From: Okeania sp. KiyG1 | GTDB taxonomy: Bacteria > Cyanobacteriota > Cyanobacteriia > Cyanobacteriales > Microcoleaceae | Assembly (NCBI RefSeq): GCF_014132355.1 | Contig: NZ_BLZO01000130.1 | Coordinates: forward strand, 1 to 47,058 | Direction: 5' to 3' | DNA length: 47,058 nucleotides | Shown: one piece after another, positions 1-8,199 of the stretch | Layout of the letters: each line of letters opens with the position of its first letter | Position numbering within the stretch: the stretch's first letter is position 1 | Translations under genes and position numbers: made by a program | Notes under the pieces: generated by a model | What the model saw: only the letters and a program-made list of their open reading frames with translations | The model's database searches: none | Told to the model about the DNA's origin: nothing

Positions 1-740
1 ATGGTAAATTAGTACCAATGGCACAGATGAATCTGCAAGTGTTTTTAGAGTGGTTTCATCGACTAGATGCAAGTTTAATCGGCTTTGGCGCGATCGCTCT
101 CATGGGTTTATCATGGTGGCATAGACAAGAATTGCCTGGTTGGCTACCTTGGGCATCGACTTTTGCTCTAGGACTAATAGTTTTTCAAGGCGTACTCGGT
201 GGATTAACTGTTACAGAACTGTTACGTTTTGATATTGTCACCGCTCACCTGGGTACTGCTTTGCTGTATTTTATGACTCTATTAGTTATAGGTATATCAA
301 TGATGCCATACACAGGTACGGGTAATGTTGGTAAACTACCTTGGGTAGGATTAACTGCTGCAATTTTAGTTTACTTACAAAGTTTACTCGGTGGGTTAGT
401 TGCTTCTCAGTGGGCACTGCATCAATGTTTTGGAGTGGCGGAACTTTGTCAAATAATGAATAGTCATATTGCTGGCGTTGTTCCTCCGACTTTAGCAACA
501 TTAGCATTGGTAGTAATGGCGTGGCGCACCTCTGCCTTACATCCGCTGCTGCGAAATTTAGCAAACTGGGCTGGTTTATTAGTATTAGCTCAGATAGGTT
601 TGGGGGTTATGACCTTCCGGTTACGTCTGCAAATTGAGTTATTAACCGTATCTCACCAAGCTGTAGGAGCAGCTTTATTAGGAGTTCTAGTTGCATTTAC
701 TGTTATTGCTTTACGCGATCGACAAGTTGCAAAGGCTTAA
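1..740 (+). CDS. ctaA: Heme A synthase CtaA (5' end outside window)
   Basis: This gene encodes a polytopic membrane enzyme that oxidises the C8 methyl of heme O to the formyl of heme A for cytochrome c oxidase. The reading frame is open from base 3 and spells GKLVP before the first internal Met (base 18). This matches the end of the CxWPLCYGxxVP segment of cyanobacterial CtaA, so the true start lies upstream and base 18 is not the start. Visible family features are the conserved EWFHRLDAS histidine segment, the later HLGTALLY and SHQAVGAALLG histidines (heme ligand candidates), and about six hydrophobic helices. The paired Cys in HQCFGVAELCQ resemble the conserved loop cysteines. ctaB follows 393 bp downstream on the same strand, the usual cyanobacterial order. 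The function is assigned from family resemblance. Confidence 0.93.
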   Translation, partial: GKLVPMAQMNLQVFLEWFHRLDASLIGFGAIALMGLSWWHRQELPGWLPWASTFALGLIVFQGVLGGLTVTELLRFDIVTAHLGTALLYFMTLLVIGISMMPYTGTGNVGKLPWVGLTAAILVYLQSLLGGLVASQWALHQCFGVAELCQIMNSHIAGVVPPTLATLALVVMAWRTSALHPLLRNLANWAGLLVLAQIGLGVMTFRLRLQIELLTVSHQAVGAALLGVLVAFTVIALRDRQVAKA

Positions 741-1133
741 TTGTTAGCAAATATACAGCAATATACCCCTCTTTTGTGAGTTATTAGAATAGAAAGGTTA
801 GTTATCTTTAGAGCGATCAAAAAATTTTTGTTTCTAGTGTTGCTCTAGCCCTATCTATCTTATTGCTCGAACCCTACTACGAAGCTCTAATTACAACACT
901 ATCAGCTATAGGTGAGGTAGACATCTAGCGGGCAAGATGCCCGCACTACAAGAATTTTGAGGTACTGATAACTGATAACTGATAACTGATAACTGAAATT
1001 ACCCGGACTAAATTTTTCAAACTGGCTAACATCAAAAATTAACTGGCACTAATATCCGTTTTTATCTGCCCATAAACTTTAGACCACGGAAAAAAAAATC
1101 AGTTAAAACAGAAAATTAACAAACTAAGAATCT
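741..1133. other. ctaA-ctaB intergenic region with short repeats
   Basis: No gene is seen. It holds a small hairpin (GCGGGC/GCCCGC, about 928-943, in the common cyanobacterial context 'tagcgggcaagatgcccgc'), then a short tandem array of the 10-mer ctgataacta-type unit (about 964-995). An AT-rich leader precedes ctaB. Confidence 0.6.
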
Positions 1134-2120
1134 ATGCAAGAAGTTATTTCTCATCGTCTTCCACGACGCCATGATAATATCCTACAAGTAGCTAAAAGCT
1201 ATTATCAACTAACAAAACCTAGAATTATTCTACTGCTACTGATTACAACAGCAGCCGGAATGTGGTTGGGAGCAAAAGGAGAAGTCTCTCCCCTTCTACT
1301 ATTCGTGACATTAATAGGTGGTGCATTAGCTTCTGGTGCAGCTAACACTATAAACTGCATCTACGACAGCGATATTGACTATATTATGGAACGCACTCGC
1401 TGGCGTCCTATTCCCTCTGGTAGAGTCAAACCCCGCGATGCTTTAATTTTTGCATTCACTCTAGCAGCTACATCATTTACTTTGCTCACAGTATTTGCTA
1501 ATTTACTAGCTGCACTGTTGGCAATGTCTGGAATAGTTTTCTACGTTGGTATTTACACCCACTGGTTAAAACGTCATAGCGTACAAAATATTGTAATTGG
1601 CGGTGCTGCTGGTGCTATTCCTCCATTAGTGGGTTGGGCTGCTGTTACAGGTGAATTGAGTTGGGCAGCTTGGTTACTTTTTGCAATTATTGTTATTTGG
1701 ACTCCCCCTCATTTCTGGGCTTTGGCAATATATATTCGCGATGAATACAAGGAAGTTGGCGTGCCAATGTTACCTGTAATTGAAGGAAATGAGGAAACGG
1801 CTAAACAAATTTGGGTTTATAGTCTGATTTTGATTCCGATGACGTTGTTGTTGGTTTATCCATTGCACACGAGTGGAGCGCTTTATGCAGTATTAGCAAC
1901 TCTCCTCGGTGGAGTTTTTATCCAGAAAGCTTGGCTATTATTAAAAGAACCTTCTAATAGAGATGTGGCGCGATCGCTCTTTAAGTATTCCATCTACTAC
2001 ATGATGTTGTTGTGTTTAGTAATGGTGATTGACAGTTTACCTTTTACTCGTGGAATTACTACTGCTGTTGCGGATAATTTTCAGACTTTGATTAGTAGTG
2101 CGATGGCAGTTTTATCCTAG
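1134..2120 (+). CDS. ctaB: Protoheme IX farnesyltransferase (heme O synthase) CtaB
   Basis: This integral membrane prenyltransferase transfers farnesyl from FPP to protoheme, making heme O, the substrate of CtaA. The 328-residue product has about nine membrane segments. The first Asp-rich motif is in [18 protein letters not shown] (about residues 72-89), followed by the conserved RPIPSGRV. A second conserved loop, [21 protein letters not shown], and [11 protein letters not shown] with a [11 protein letters not shown] tail are hallmarks of the CtaB/UbiA-like family. Length is normal. The ATG at 1134 gives a typical N-terminus ([18 protein letters not shown] from about residue 27). A terminator-like hairpin follows. 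Confidence 0.95.
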   Translation: MQEVISHRLPRRHDNILQVAKSYYQLTKPRIILLLLITTAAGMWLGAKGEVSPLLLFVTLIGGALASGAANTINCIYDSDIDYIMERTRWRPIPSGRVKPRDALIFAFTLAATSFTLLTVFANLLAALLAMSGIVFYVGIYTHWLKRHSVQNIVIGGAAGAIPPLVGWAAVTGELSWAAWLLFAIIVIWTPPHFWALAIYIRDEYKEVGVPMLPVIEGNEETAKQIWVYSLILIPMTLLLVYPLHTSGALYAVLATLLGGVFIQKAWLLLKEPSNRDVARSLFKYSIYYMMLLCLVMVIDSLPFTRGITTAVADNFQTLISSAMAVLS

Positions 2121-2157
2121 TGTCCTAGTGTTAATTAAACAATAAAATCTTGTTTGA

Positions 2158-2181
2158 GGTAGGCATTTGGCCTGCCTTTTT
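2158..2181 (+). terminator. Rho-independent terminator after ctaB
   Basis: The stem GGTAGGC / GCCTGCC (loop ATTTG) is followed directly by TTTTT. It lies 38 bp after the ctaB stop. One pair is a T-G wobble; otherwise it is a classic hairpin plus U-tract. Confidence 0.75.
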
Positions 2182-2368
2182 GTTTGACAATTTGTAGTTT
2201 GACAAATGACAAACATTATGGTATATAGAAAATTAATAAGGATAGACGATTTCTCACAACCCTTATTTTCTTGGTAGTCCTGTAGATGTAGTGATATTGA
2301 TAAGTAAAATCTTTTCACAGTAAGGGATAAAAATGCAAAAATCACTACTTGTACACTGCTATCTCCTT

Positions 2369-2701
2369 TTAATATATAACTAAAACTGAATTACTGGCAT
2401 CTTGACTCAAAGCTACGATATCATCATATCGAGAACGTAAAAGTATCTCAATTTGAGATGTTGTGCAATTTCCCACCCTAATCCAGATTAACTTAGGTGG
2501 AAAACCAAGCAAAATTACCAAATCATAAAAATCAGCATCTTTAGTGACAATAATATATTGATGATCGCGAGCATATTGCCAAACATCTTGATCCCTAGCT
2601 TGGTCTAATCCTAAAAAATAAAGATGATTAGAATGTGGATAAATATCAGCTAAACGCGAAACTAAACGAGGCGATAAATTATGGTCGAATAAAAGTTTCA
2701 T
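2369..2701 (-). CDS. DUF5615 PIN-like protein (putative toxin partner)
   Basis: The 110-residue product begins MKLLFDHNLSPRLV and has VTKDADFYDL in the middle, the two acidic signatures of the DUF5615/Mut7-C-like PIN-fold family (Asp6 and the Asp pair near 55-57). PIN-fold proteins are usually metal-dependent RNases. This family sits beside DUF433 proteins in cyanobacteria and is regarded as a toxin-antitoxin-like pair. The start overlaps the upstream DUF433 stop by 4 bp (ATGA), which indicates translational coupling. Toxicity is inferred from family and context. Confidence 0.85.
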   Translation of the reverse strand: MKLLFDHNLSPRLVSRLADIYPHSNHLYFLGLDQARDQDVWQYARDHQYIIVTKDADFYDLVILLGFPPKLIWIRVGNCTTSQIEILLRSRYDDIVALSQDASNSVLVIY

Positions 2702-2922
2702 TTGGGTACTATTAAAGTTTGTTGTTCCCGTTCAGCAGCATAGCGAAGACAAGCTAAAATATCCTGTTTTGTTAAATAGGGAAAATCTTCTAATAATTCT
2801 TCATAAGTCATCCCCCCAGCTAGATAGGAAAGTACATCGTAGACAGTTATTCTCATACCTCGAATACAAGGTTTTCCACTACGTTTTCCTGGCTCGATAG
2901 TAATAATATTTTGTTCTGACAT
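2698..2922 (-). CDS. DUF433 protein (putative antitoxin partner)
   Basis: The 74-residue protein has the DUF433 pattern: ITIEPGKRSGKPCIRGMRIT, then VYDVLSYLAGGMTYEELLEDFPYLTKQDILACLRYAAE, a small helix-turn-helix-like fold. It is the first gene of a two-gene operon and overlaps the PIN-like gene by 4 bp. Family precedent suggests DNA binding and neutralisation of the partner; nothing in the sequence proves it. Confidence 0.87.
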   Translation of the reverse strand: MSEQNIITIEPGKRSGKPCIRGMRITVYDVLSYLAGGMTYEELLEDFPYLTKQDILACLRYAAEREQQTLIVPK

Positions 2923-2975
2923 ATTTAGTTGATAGATTTAGTTGATTAAATTATTATTGTAGAGTCCATATTTAT

Positions 2976-3602
2976 CTACAGGTTTTGTAACCATTCACGA
3001 AACTCACGAAGTAAAGCATTTTCCCCTTTTTCCCCTCGTCTAGTGAGAAAGTTTTAAATAACTGATTTAGATAAAATTGGCAAAACATTTGACTGTTCTT
3101 GCTCCTGATAACTCCCATTTTACAAACAATAAATAAATAAATTTTTCCCATCAAATCTCCATATTTCTCTGATACCTAAAGCAGCATAAATTGTTAAACG
3201 GTCTAAGGAACTGCTGGTAATATCAATCTCAATTGCTAGGTCTGGAGGTGGATCTATATTAAAGTCAAATTTAATTTGACCTCGTACTAATGCCTCATTA
3301 GTGATGTAATAACATTCATCTGGTTCAATTCCTTTTTGCAAATCTTCTCGACTTAACGTTGTCGAACCAATACTTGATATTTCTAATCCTAATACTTCTG
3401 TAGTTGTTTGTACCAGTCGCCCTAAAAAACCTTTATTAATTTCATGTTCTGGTAAGGGAGTCATAATTTCTAATGCACCTTGGTCGTAGGTCAATTTTTT
3501 ACTAGGATTTTCTGCTAAATCTAACAATAATGCTTGATAAGTTTCCCATCTGACTCCAGTTAATACTGTTCTGTTTTCTAGTTTAAATAAAGTTTTAGTC
3601 AT
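2976..3602 (-). pseudogene. Uma2-family (DUF820) nuclease-like gene with two in-frame stops
   Basis: Residues 1-160 are open and match the Uma2 family, a PD-(D/E)XK-like fold of unknown role common in cyanobacteria: TYDQGALEIMTPLPEHE, then GIEPDECYYI, PPDLAIEIDIT with the acidic residues, and LGIREIWRFDGKNLFIYCL. A TAA at 3120-3122 ends this frame. Reading on in the same frame gives NGSYQEQEQSNVLPILSKSVI, a second TAA at 3054-3056, then NFLTRRGEKGENALLREFRE and WLQNL before a TAG at 2976-2978. The continuation has the normal Uma2 C-terminus and the whole frame is exactly 209 codons. Both TAA are plausible one-base changes from sense codons (the first from CAA). Hence it is a recently inactivated gene, or less likely one read through. 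Confidence 0.82.
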
Positions 3603-3673
3603 GGTATTAGACCAAATTGAATTTTTGTAAGTGCAGAAAGTTTGCCACGGAGCGTTCGTTATTGTGAAGTTCT

Positions 3674-3703
3674 CTCCCGTTAAATCGAAGATTATAACGG
3701 GAG
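3674..3703 (-). repeat. IS605-type right-end hairpin downstream of tnpB
   Basis: A perfect 9-bp inverted repeat (CTCCCGTTA / TAACGGGAG) lies 4 bp beyond the tnpB stop codon. IS200/IS605-family elements carry such subterminal hairpins at their right end, and the overlapping transcript forms the guide RNA (omega/reRNA) scaffold of TnpB. The guide would be the sequence just left of this hairpin on the minus strand. The exact end is not determined. Confidence 0.65.
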
Positions 3704-3707
3704 CTTC

Positions 3708-4946
3708 TCAAACCAAAGAAGTTTCTTGTTTCACGGGCTGACCAATGTCTAAGCCTCCACAAGCAGACAAGATGATACCCACCTCGTTTAACGCTTTATT
3801 TAATATATTAATTGCAGCATTCTCGTCCCTGTCTAAAACTGTTTTACATTTAGGACAAGAGTGAGTTCTAACTGATAAAGTTTTAGATACTTTTTGACCA
3901 CAATTGCTACAATTTTGTGATGTACTGTGAGGGTTAACTTTAATGACATGAACGCCGCGTTTTACCGCTACTGCATTCAATTTTTCTATAAAAGTACCCC
4001 AGGCTACATCATAAATTGATTTTGATAGTTTCGTGTTTGTTGCTAAACCTCTAATATTTAGGTTTTCAACTGCAATCATGTCATATTGTTTAACTAATTT
4101 ATGAGCAGTCTTATAGTGGAAATCTTCTCTTTGCCTGGGAATATGTTGATGTAATCTAGCTATTTTGTTTTGTGCCTTTTTCCAGTTGTTAGACCCTATT
4201 TCTTTTCTAGATACTTTTCTTTGCTTTCTTGCTAAATTCGATTGAGACTTTCTATAGAATTTAGGTACAGAAACAGTCTCACCAGTATTAGTAGTTAAAA
4301 ATTCTTTTAAGCCTACATCAATGCCTACAGCAGTCTTGATATTTTCTGTAGAAATTAAACTAGGTACTGACTTATCTTCTAAACTAAAACTTACATAATA
4401 ACCGTCAGCTTTTTTGGTTATAGTTGCAGTTTTGATCGCAAACCCATCTGGAATTGGTCTATGAACTATTACTGGAATAGCACCAAATCTCGTAGTAATT
4501 ATTTGTTTTCCATCAAATTTAATTACTGCTTTGGAATGATTAACTCTACTAAAACACAATGACCTTAACTTCCCTGATTTTTTAAATCTTGGCCTTCCTC
4601 CACGTTTACCAGAGCGATCGGGTATTAGCCAACGTTTCCAAGCTTTATCTAGTCTTTGTAAGTTAATTTGCTGGACTTCTGAATATATTTCTTTGTAGTC
4701 AGGAAATAACTGTTTTGTCTGTTTAAGTGCTGATTGTTGAAAATAATAATCTGGTCTACTAGAAATTTCACCAATAGGACATGAAATTAATGAACAACTG
4801 TCAACTTGACACCTAGTTCTATTCAACCAGTCTAAACGTTGACCAAGAGCATAATTCCAATGTCTTCGTAATAGTTCTAGCCAATAATCTATTTTGACTG
4901 ACTGTTCACAGGTGGGCTTAATTTTGTAGCAATGAGTAATTATCAT
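3708..4946 (-). CDS. tnpB: IS200/IS605-family TnpB (RNA-guided nuclease)
   Basis: The 412-residue protein is of normal TnpB length. TnpB is an omega-RNA-guided DNA endonuclease, ancestral to Cas12, that favours retention of IS605-type elements. The N-terminal helix-turn-helix/OrfB region is intact. The RuvC-like triad is complete: D210 in AVGIDVGLKEF, E294 in IAVENLNIRGL, D374 in DRDENAAINIL. The zinc ribbon has C346/C349 (NCSNCG) and C364/C367 (CPKC). No tnpA is present, so this is a tnpB-only (IS1341-like) element needing TnpA in trans to move. It lies between the broken Uma2 gene and an orphan end hairpin. Confidence 0.93.
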   Translation of the reverse strand: MIITHCYKIKPTCEQSVKIDYWLELLRRHWNYALGQRLDWLNRTRCQVDSCSLISCPIGEISSRPDYYFQQSALKQTKQLFPDYKEIYSEVQQINLQRLDKAWKRWLIPDRSGKRGGRPRFKKSGKLRSLCFSRVNHSKAVIKFDGKQIITTRFGAIPVIVHRPIPDGFAIKTATITKKADGYYVSFSLEDKSVPSLISTENIKTAVGIDVGLKEFLTTNTGETVSVPKFYRKSQSNLARKQRKVSRKEIGSNNWKKAQNKIARLHQHIPRQREDFHYKTAHKLVKQYDMIAVENLNIRGLATNTKLSKSIYDVAWGTFIEKLNAVAVKRGVHVIKVNPHSTSQNCSNCGQKVSKTLSVRTHSCPKCKTVLDRDENAAINILNKALNEVGIILSACGGLDIGQPVKQETSLV

Positions 4947-5332
4947 AATTTTATACTACTCTTTAGCGCTAGATTTGAACAGCAATCGACACCTGTTTCA
5001 TTTACCACCAAGCAATTTCCCTCCCGTTAAATCGTAGATTATAGCGAGAGACCTCTTGCCGAATCAAGTTGGGAGATATCAATTTCAGAACTATGGCCAC
5101 CAATATTTGATGAGTCAGAGTAATATTAAATTTCAAAAAAGGATAATACTTGTAAATCTGTGATTCCTGTCTGCTGCCCGAAACTTGAAAACTATCATCA
5201 AAATTCAACCTTTTTCATCCCTTTTTCAGATACTTTGATTTTTTGGCTTTTTCCCGGTTAAGTGTTCCCTATTCTCTTCTGATATAATTAAGAATTATAG
5301 TAAAGTTAAAAGTAAAATAATTTATCTAAATT
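4947..5332. other. tnpB-to-ATPase intergenic region
   Basis: No credible gene is seen; the 68-codon minus-strand frame here reads through a repeat. It contains the left end of the tnpB element, an orphan hairpin (5021-5050) and an AT-rich leader with TATAAT-like sequence (about 5282-5287) before the ATPase gene at 5333. Confidence 0.5.
5021..5050 (-). repeat. Orphan copy of the tnpB-element end hairpin
   Basis: This 30-bp stretch differs at only a few positions from 3674-3703: it keeps CTCCCGTTAAATCG, but the partner arm is decayed (AGCGAGAG instead of AACGGGAG). It lies upstream of tnpB where a right end is not expected, in the same orientation as the true end. The simplest reading is a remnant of a second element of the same family whose tnpB is gone. 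Confidence 0.55.
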
Positions 5333-6604
5333 ATGCAATCAGCTAAATTCTGTCCTACTGAACCTGTTCCTTCAGAAAAGTTTGTCGGGAGAACATCAGA
5401 ACTATACACAATTTTTGACCAAATTCACGATCGCGGTCATGTTGCTATTTCTGGTAGTTTTGGCATAGGTAAAACATCTTTACTTAAATATATAAAATCA
5501 CCTAATTATTGGGAAGAGTGGGAAGAGAAAGAATTAAATTTTTCAAAAGCTTTGATTGTTTACCACAACTGTGAGATTTCATTGACACCACAGAGTTTTT
5601 GGCAAGAAGTGTTAAAAGAGTTAAAAAATGAAGCTCAAGGTGATGAAGATTTACAGAGCAAAATTGATGATGTATTAAAATTAGAAACAATAGAAGTAAG
5701 AGACATACGACAGATTCTTAGAGAGATTGGGAAAAGAGATAAATTTTTATTGTTACTATTAGACGACTATCATAGAATAGTTGGTACACAAGAAGACTAT
5801 ACTAATAACCTAAAAAAACCTAAAGAAATGCAGACATTTTTAAGTGGGTTGCGGGATATAGCAGTTCATAGTACAGAAGGTAAATATTTCTCGACAGTTG
5901 TTGCTGCGTTCCAAAAATTGGATGAGTTAGGACCAGAGATTCCTCGTGGTGGCTCTCCTTGGTATAATCATTACATATATGTAGATTTAAAACCTTTTAC
6001 TCAGGATGATATTGATAATTATTTTTTTAACCCTGCGAATGAGAATTTTTTCATTTCAATTCCTGACAGTATTCAGAAGGAAAAAGTGTTAGAAATGACT
6101 GGTGGATATCCTATATTACTTCAACACGCAGGTCGTACATTTTCTAAATTGAAGAGAGATTCGGAGCTAGATATTGATGTTGATATTTTTAAAGCAGAAT
6201 TTAAAGAACAAACTGAAAAGATATTGAAAGATATATGGAGAGATTTGACTGCGGATGAACAAAATCTTTTACTGTTGATTGTAATTGATAATTCAGAAGG
6301 AGAGGTGAGTGGAAAGCGTTATTCTGCTGATAATAAAGATAAAGTATTTGAGAGAAATAGGTATAAACTGAAAATTTTACAGCAAAAAGGTCTGATCTAT
6401 AAGAACCCAGACCAGGAAAAATATAATTTTTCTTCTTCTTTAATGCAAGATTTAATTGTTCAAAAGTTGTTTGATGAAAAGATTTCCGACCCTCGGGAAG
6501 AGAAAATATTGTTTGAAAAATTTGGGATAAAGTTTACTGAGAAACAAGCAAAGATAGTTAAAAAAATGCACCGTTTTTTGTGCAAATTGGAAAAAATATT
6601 TTGA
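5333..6604 (+). CDS. STAND/AAA-type ATPase, first of three
   Basis: The 423-residue protein is a nucleoside-triphosphatase of the STAND/AAA_16-like type. An N-terminal FVGRTSEL box is followed by Walker A (GSFGIGKTS, about residues 42-50) and Walker B (FLLLLLDDYHRI, about 138-149). The segment MTGGYPILLQHAGRTF corresponds to the GGHPYLTQ sensor region of the family. A winged-helix-like C-terminal part (LKILQQKGLIY...NFSSSLMQDLIVQKL) follows. There is no recognisable effector domain, signal or membrane segment. Two related ATPase genes follow on the same strand, the next after 80 bp. STAND ATPases act in signalling, cell-death control or phage defence, but the specific job here is unknown. Confidence 0.8.
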   Translation: MQSAKFCPTEPVPSEKFVGRTSELYTIFDQIHDRGHVAISGSFGIGKTSLLKYIKSPNYWEEWEEKELNFSKALIVYHNCEISLTPQSFWQEVLKELKNEAQGDEDLQSKIDDVLKLETIEVRDIRQILREIGKRDKFLLLLLDDYHRIVGTQEDYTNNLKKPKEMQTFLSGLRDIAVHSTEGKYFSTVVAAFQKLDELGPEIPRGGSPWYNHYIYVDLKPFTQDDIDNYFFNPANENFFISIPDSIQKEKVLEMTGGYPILLQHAGRTFSKLKRDSELDIDVDIFKAEFKEQTEKILKDIWRDLTADEQNLLLLIVIDNSEGEVSGKRYSADNKDKVFERNRYKLKILQQKGLIYKNPDQEKYNFSSSLMQDLIVQKLFDEKISDPREEKILFEKFGIKFTEKQAKIVKKMHRFLCKLEKIF

Positions 6605-6684
6605 AAATGATACCAGTAATTAACCTTTCAAATAAGTCAGAAGAAAAAGAATAGTAAATACCTAATCATATTTAGTTCTTAAAG

Positions 6685-7944
6685 ATGAAAAATTCAATGA
6701 CTTTGATTAAAAATCCTTACACTATTGGTCGCCCAGTTTATGCTCCAGAATACTTATTTGGACGAGAAACAATTGTAAGTTTTATTCAAGAGCAACTTAC
6801 TTCTAGGGCAAAGGTAACTGTATTACATGGGCAAAGACGTATTGGTATAACTTCGTGCATAAATTATATTTCTCGGTCTGTTAGTGTAGATGGATTTATG
6901 TTTGTTCCACTTTCTCTAGAAGGTAAATATCATAATTCTTTGGATGAAATATTGTATGACTTTGCTAGGGATATAGTTGATTGGTTGGGAATATCTAGAA
7001 GCACGATAACTATTCCTAGTCAGGAAGATATAAAAGCAAAGCCACGACGATTTACTAGAATTTTTTTTAAACAGATTTACAATAGGTTAGAGGGGAAAAA
7101 TATAGTTCTACTCCTAGATGAGTTTGATGTTCTGTGGGACGATAGTTGTAGTGAAATTAATCCGTTTATCAAATTCTTAACTTCAATAATTAATAGAGAG
7201 AAAAAATTATTTATTGTTCTGTTTTTAGGAAGACGAGGAAATAGTCTGGAATTTATCGGTAATTTATTTGGTGGAAAAGTATCTCACGAAGAATTAGGAT
7301 TACTTAATAAGTCTGATACTGAAAATTTAATTACTGAGGTTGCTGAGGGAATTCTTGAATATAAACCTGAAGCAATTGAAAAAATTTGGGAATTAGCAGG
7401 CGGACATCCTTACTATACTCAACTACTATGTTTTAGTTTATTTCAGCAAGCTAGAAATCTAGACCGATGGAATGTAACTCGACAGGATATAGAGGGGATT
7501 ATAGATGAATCTTTAGAAAAAGGTGAGGCTGCTTTTTTATCTACTATAGAAGTTTTATCTGCTAGGCAAAAATTAATTCTATATGCAGTAGCTGAAGCTC
7601 AAAAAGAGGCTACAAAATCCTCTAAATCAAATATCGTTAATCCATTAGTGATATTAGAAAGACATCATGGAAAGCTTACCAAAAAAATGAAAGAAGAATT
7701 AACTAAAGCAGCAGAACATTTAGTTGATTTGAAATTTTTGCAACAAATAGGAGAACAAAAATTAGGAAAAAACGTAACCCCTATCTATAAAGTAAAAATT
7801 GAATTATTTCGACTTTGGTTATTACATAAACTTTCATTAGAAACAGAAATAGAGAAAGTCAACGAATTATTTCCTCAAAAGTCTTTTTTCGGCAAAATAT
7901 GGAATATTAGCCTTGGAAGATGGATGCGACCGCATAATGATTAA
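6685..7944 (+). CDS. STAND/AAA-type ATPase with altered Walker A, second of three
   Basis: The 419-residue paralogue has YLFGRE near the N-terminus and HGQRRIGITSCINYI where the family has GQRRIGKTS: the codon for the Walker A lysine is ATA (Ile). Walker B is intact (NIVLLLDEFDVLW). The sensor region ELAGGHPYYTQLLCFSLFQQ is canonical, followed by a winged-helix-like tail with LVDLKFLQQIG and YKVKIELFRLWLLHKL. Loss of the P-loop lysine should weaken or abolish ATP binding or hydrolysis, so this may be a regulatory partner of its neighbours or an early pseudogene. The rest of the frame is undisturbed. Confidence 0.82.
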   Translation: MKNSMTLIKNPYTIGRPVYAPEYLFGRETIVSFIQEQLTSRAKVTVLHGQRRIGITSCINYISRSVSVDGFMFVPLSLEGKYHNSLDEILYDFARDIVDWLGISRSTITIPSQEDIKAKPRRFTRIFFKQIYNRLEGKNIVLLLDEFDVLWDDSCSEINPFIKFLTSIINREKKLFIVLFLGRRGNSLEFIGNLFGGKVSHEELGLLNKSDTENLITEVAEGILEYKPEAIEKIWELAGGHPYYTQLLCFSLFQQARNLDRWNVTRQDIEGIIDESLEKGEAAFLSTIEVLSARQKLILYAVAEAQKEATKSSKSNIVNPLVILERHHGKLTKKMKEELTKAAEHLVDLKFLQQIGEQKLGKNVTPIYKVKIELFRLWLLHKLSLETEIEKVNELFPQKSFFGKIWNISLGRWMRPHND

Positions 7945-8199
7945 ACAACCAGAAATATCCAACTAATGAGGTTATAATCATGGTGTAGTTTAATTATAAA
8001 CCCGATAAAAGTGGCATTTTTATACAGGATAAGATAATGTTTACCATTTAATCTATGTCCTTGAAATGCTATCTATTACTCAAAAAAGTGGGAGGAATGA
8101 AGGGTTTTCTGTCAGGATAAATCATCTATAGCTTTAATCTTCTATTTCATGCTTATTTTGCTAATGGTCTATAAAATTATATAGAAATTTTTATTTTAA

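Noticed and set aside
5002-5208. 68-codon minus-strand frame ending RYNLRFNGREIAWW
   Set aside because: Its C-terminal part is the orphan tnpB-end hairpin; no family is visible.
5333-7944. One ATPase gene split by frameshift
   Set aside because: Both frames have their own N-terminal GR box, Walker A and Walker B, so they are two genes.
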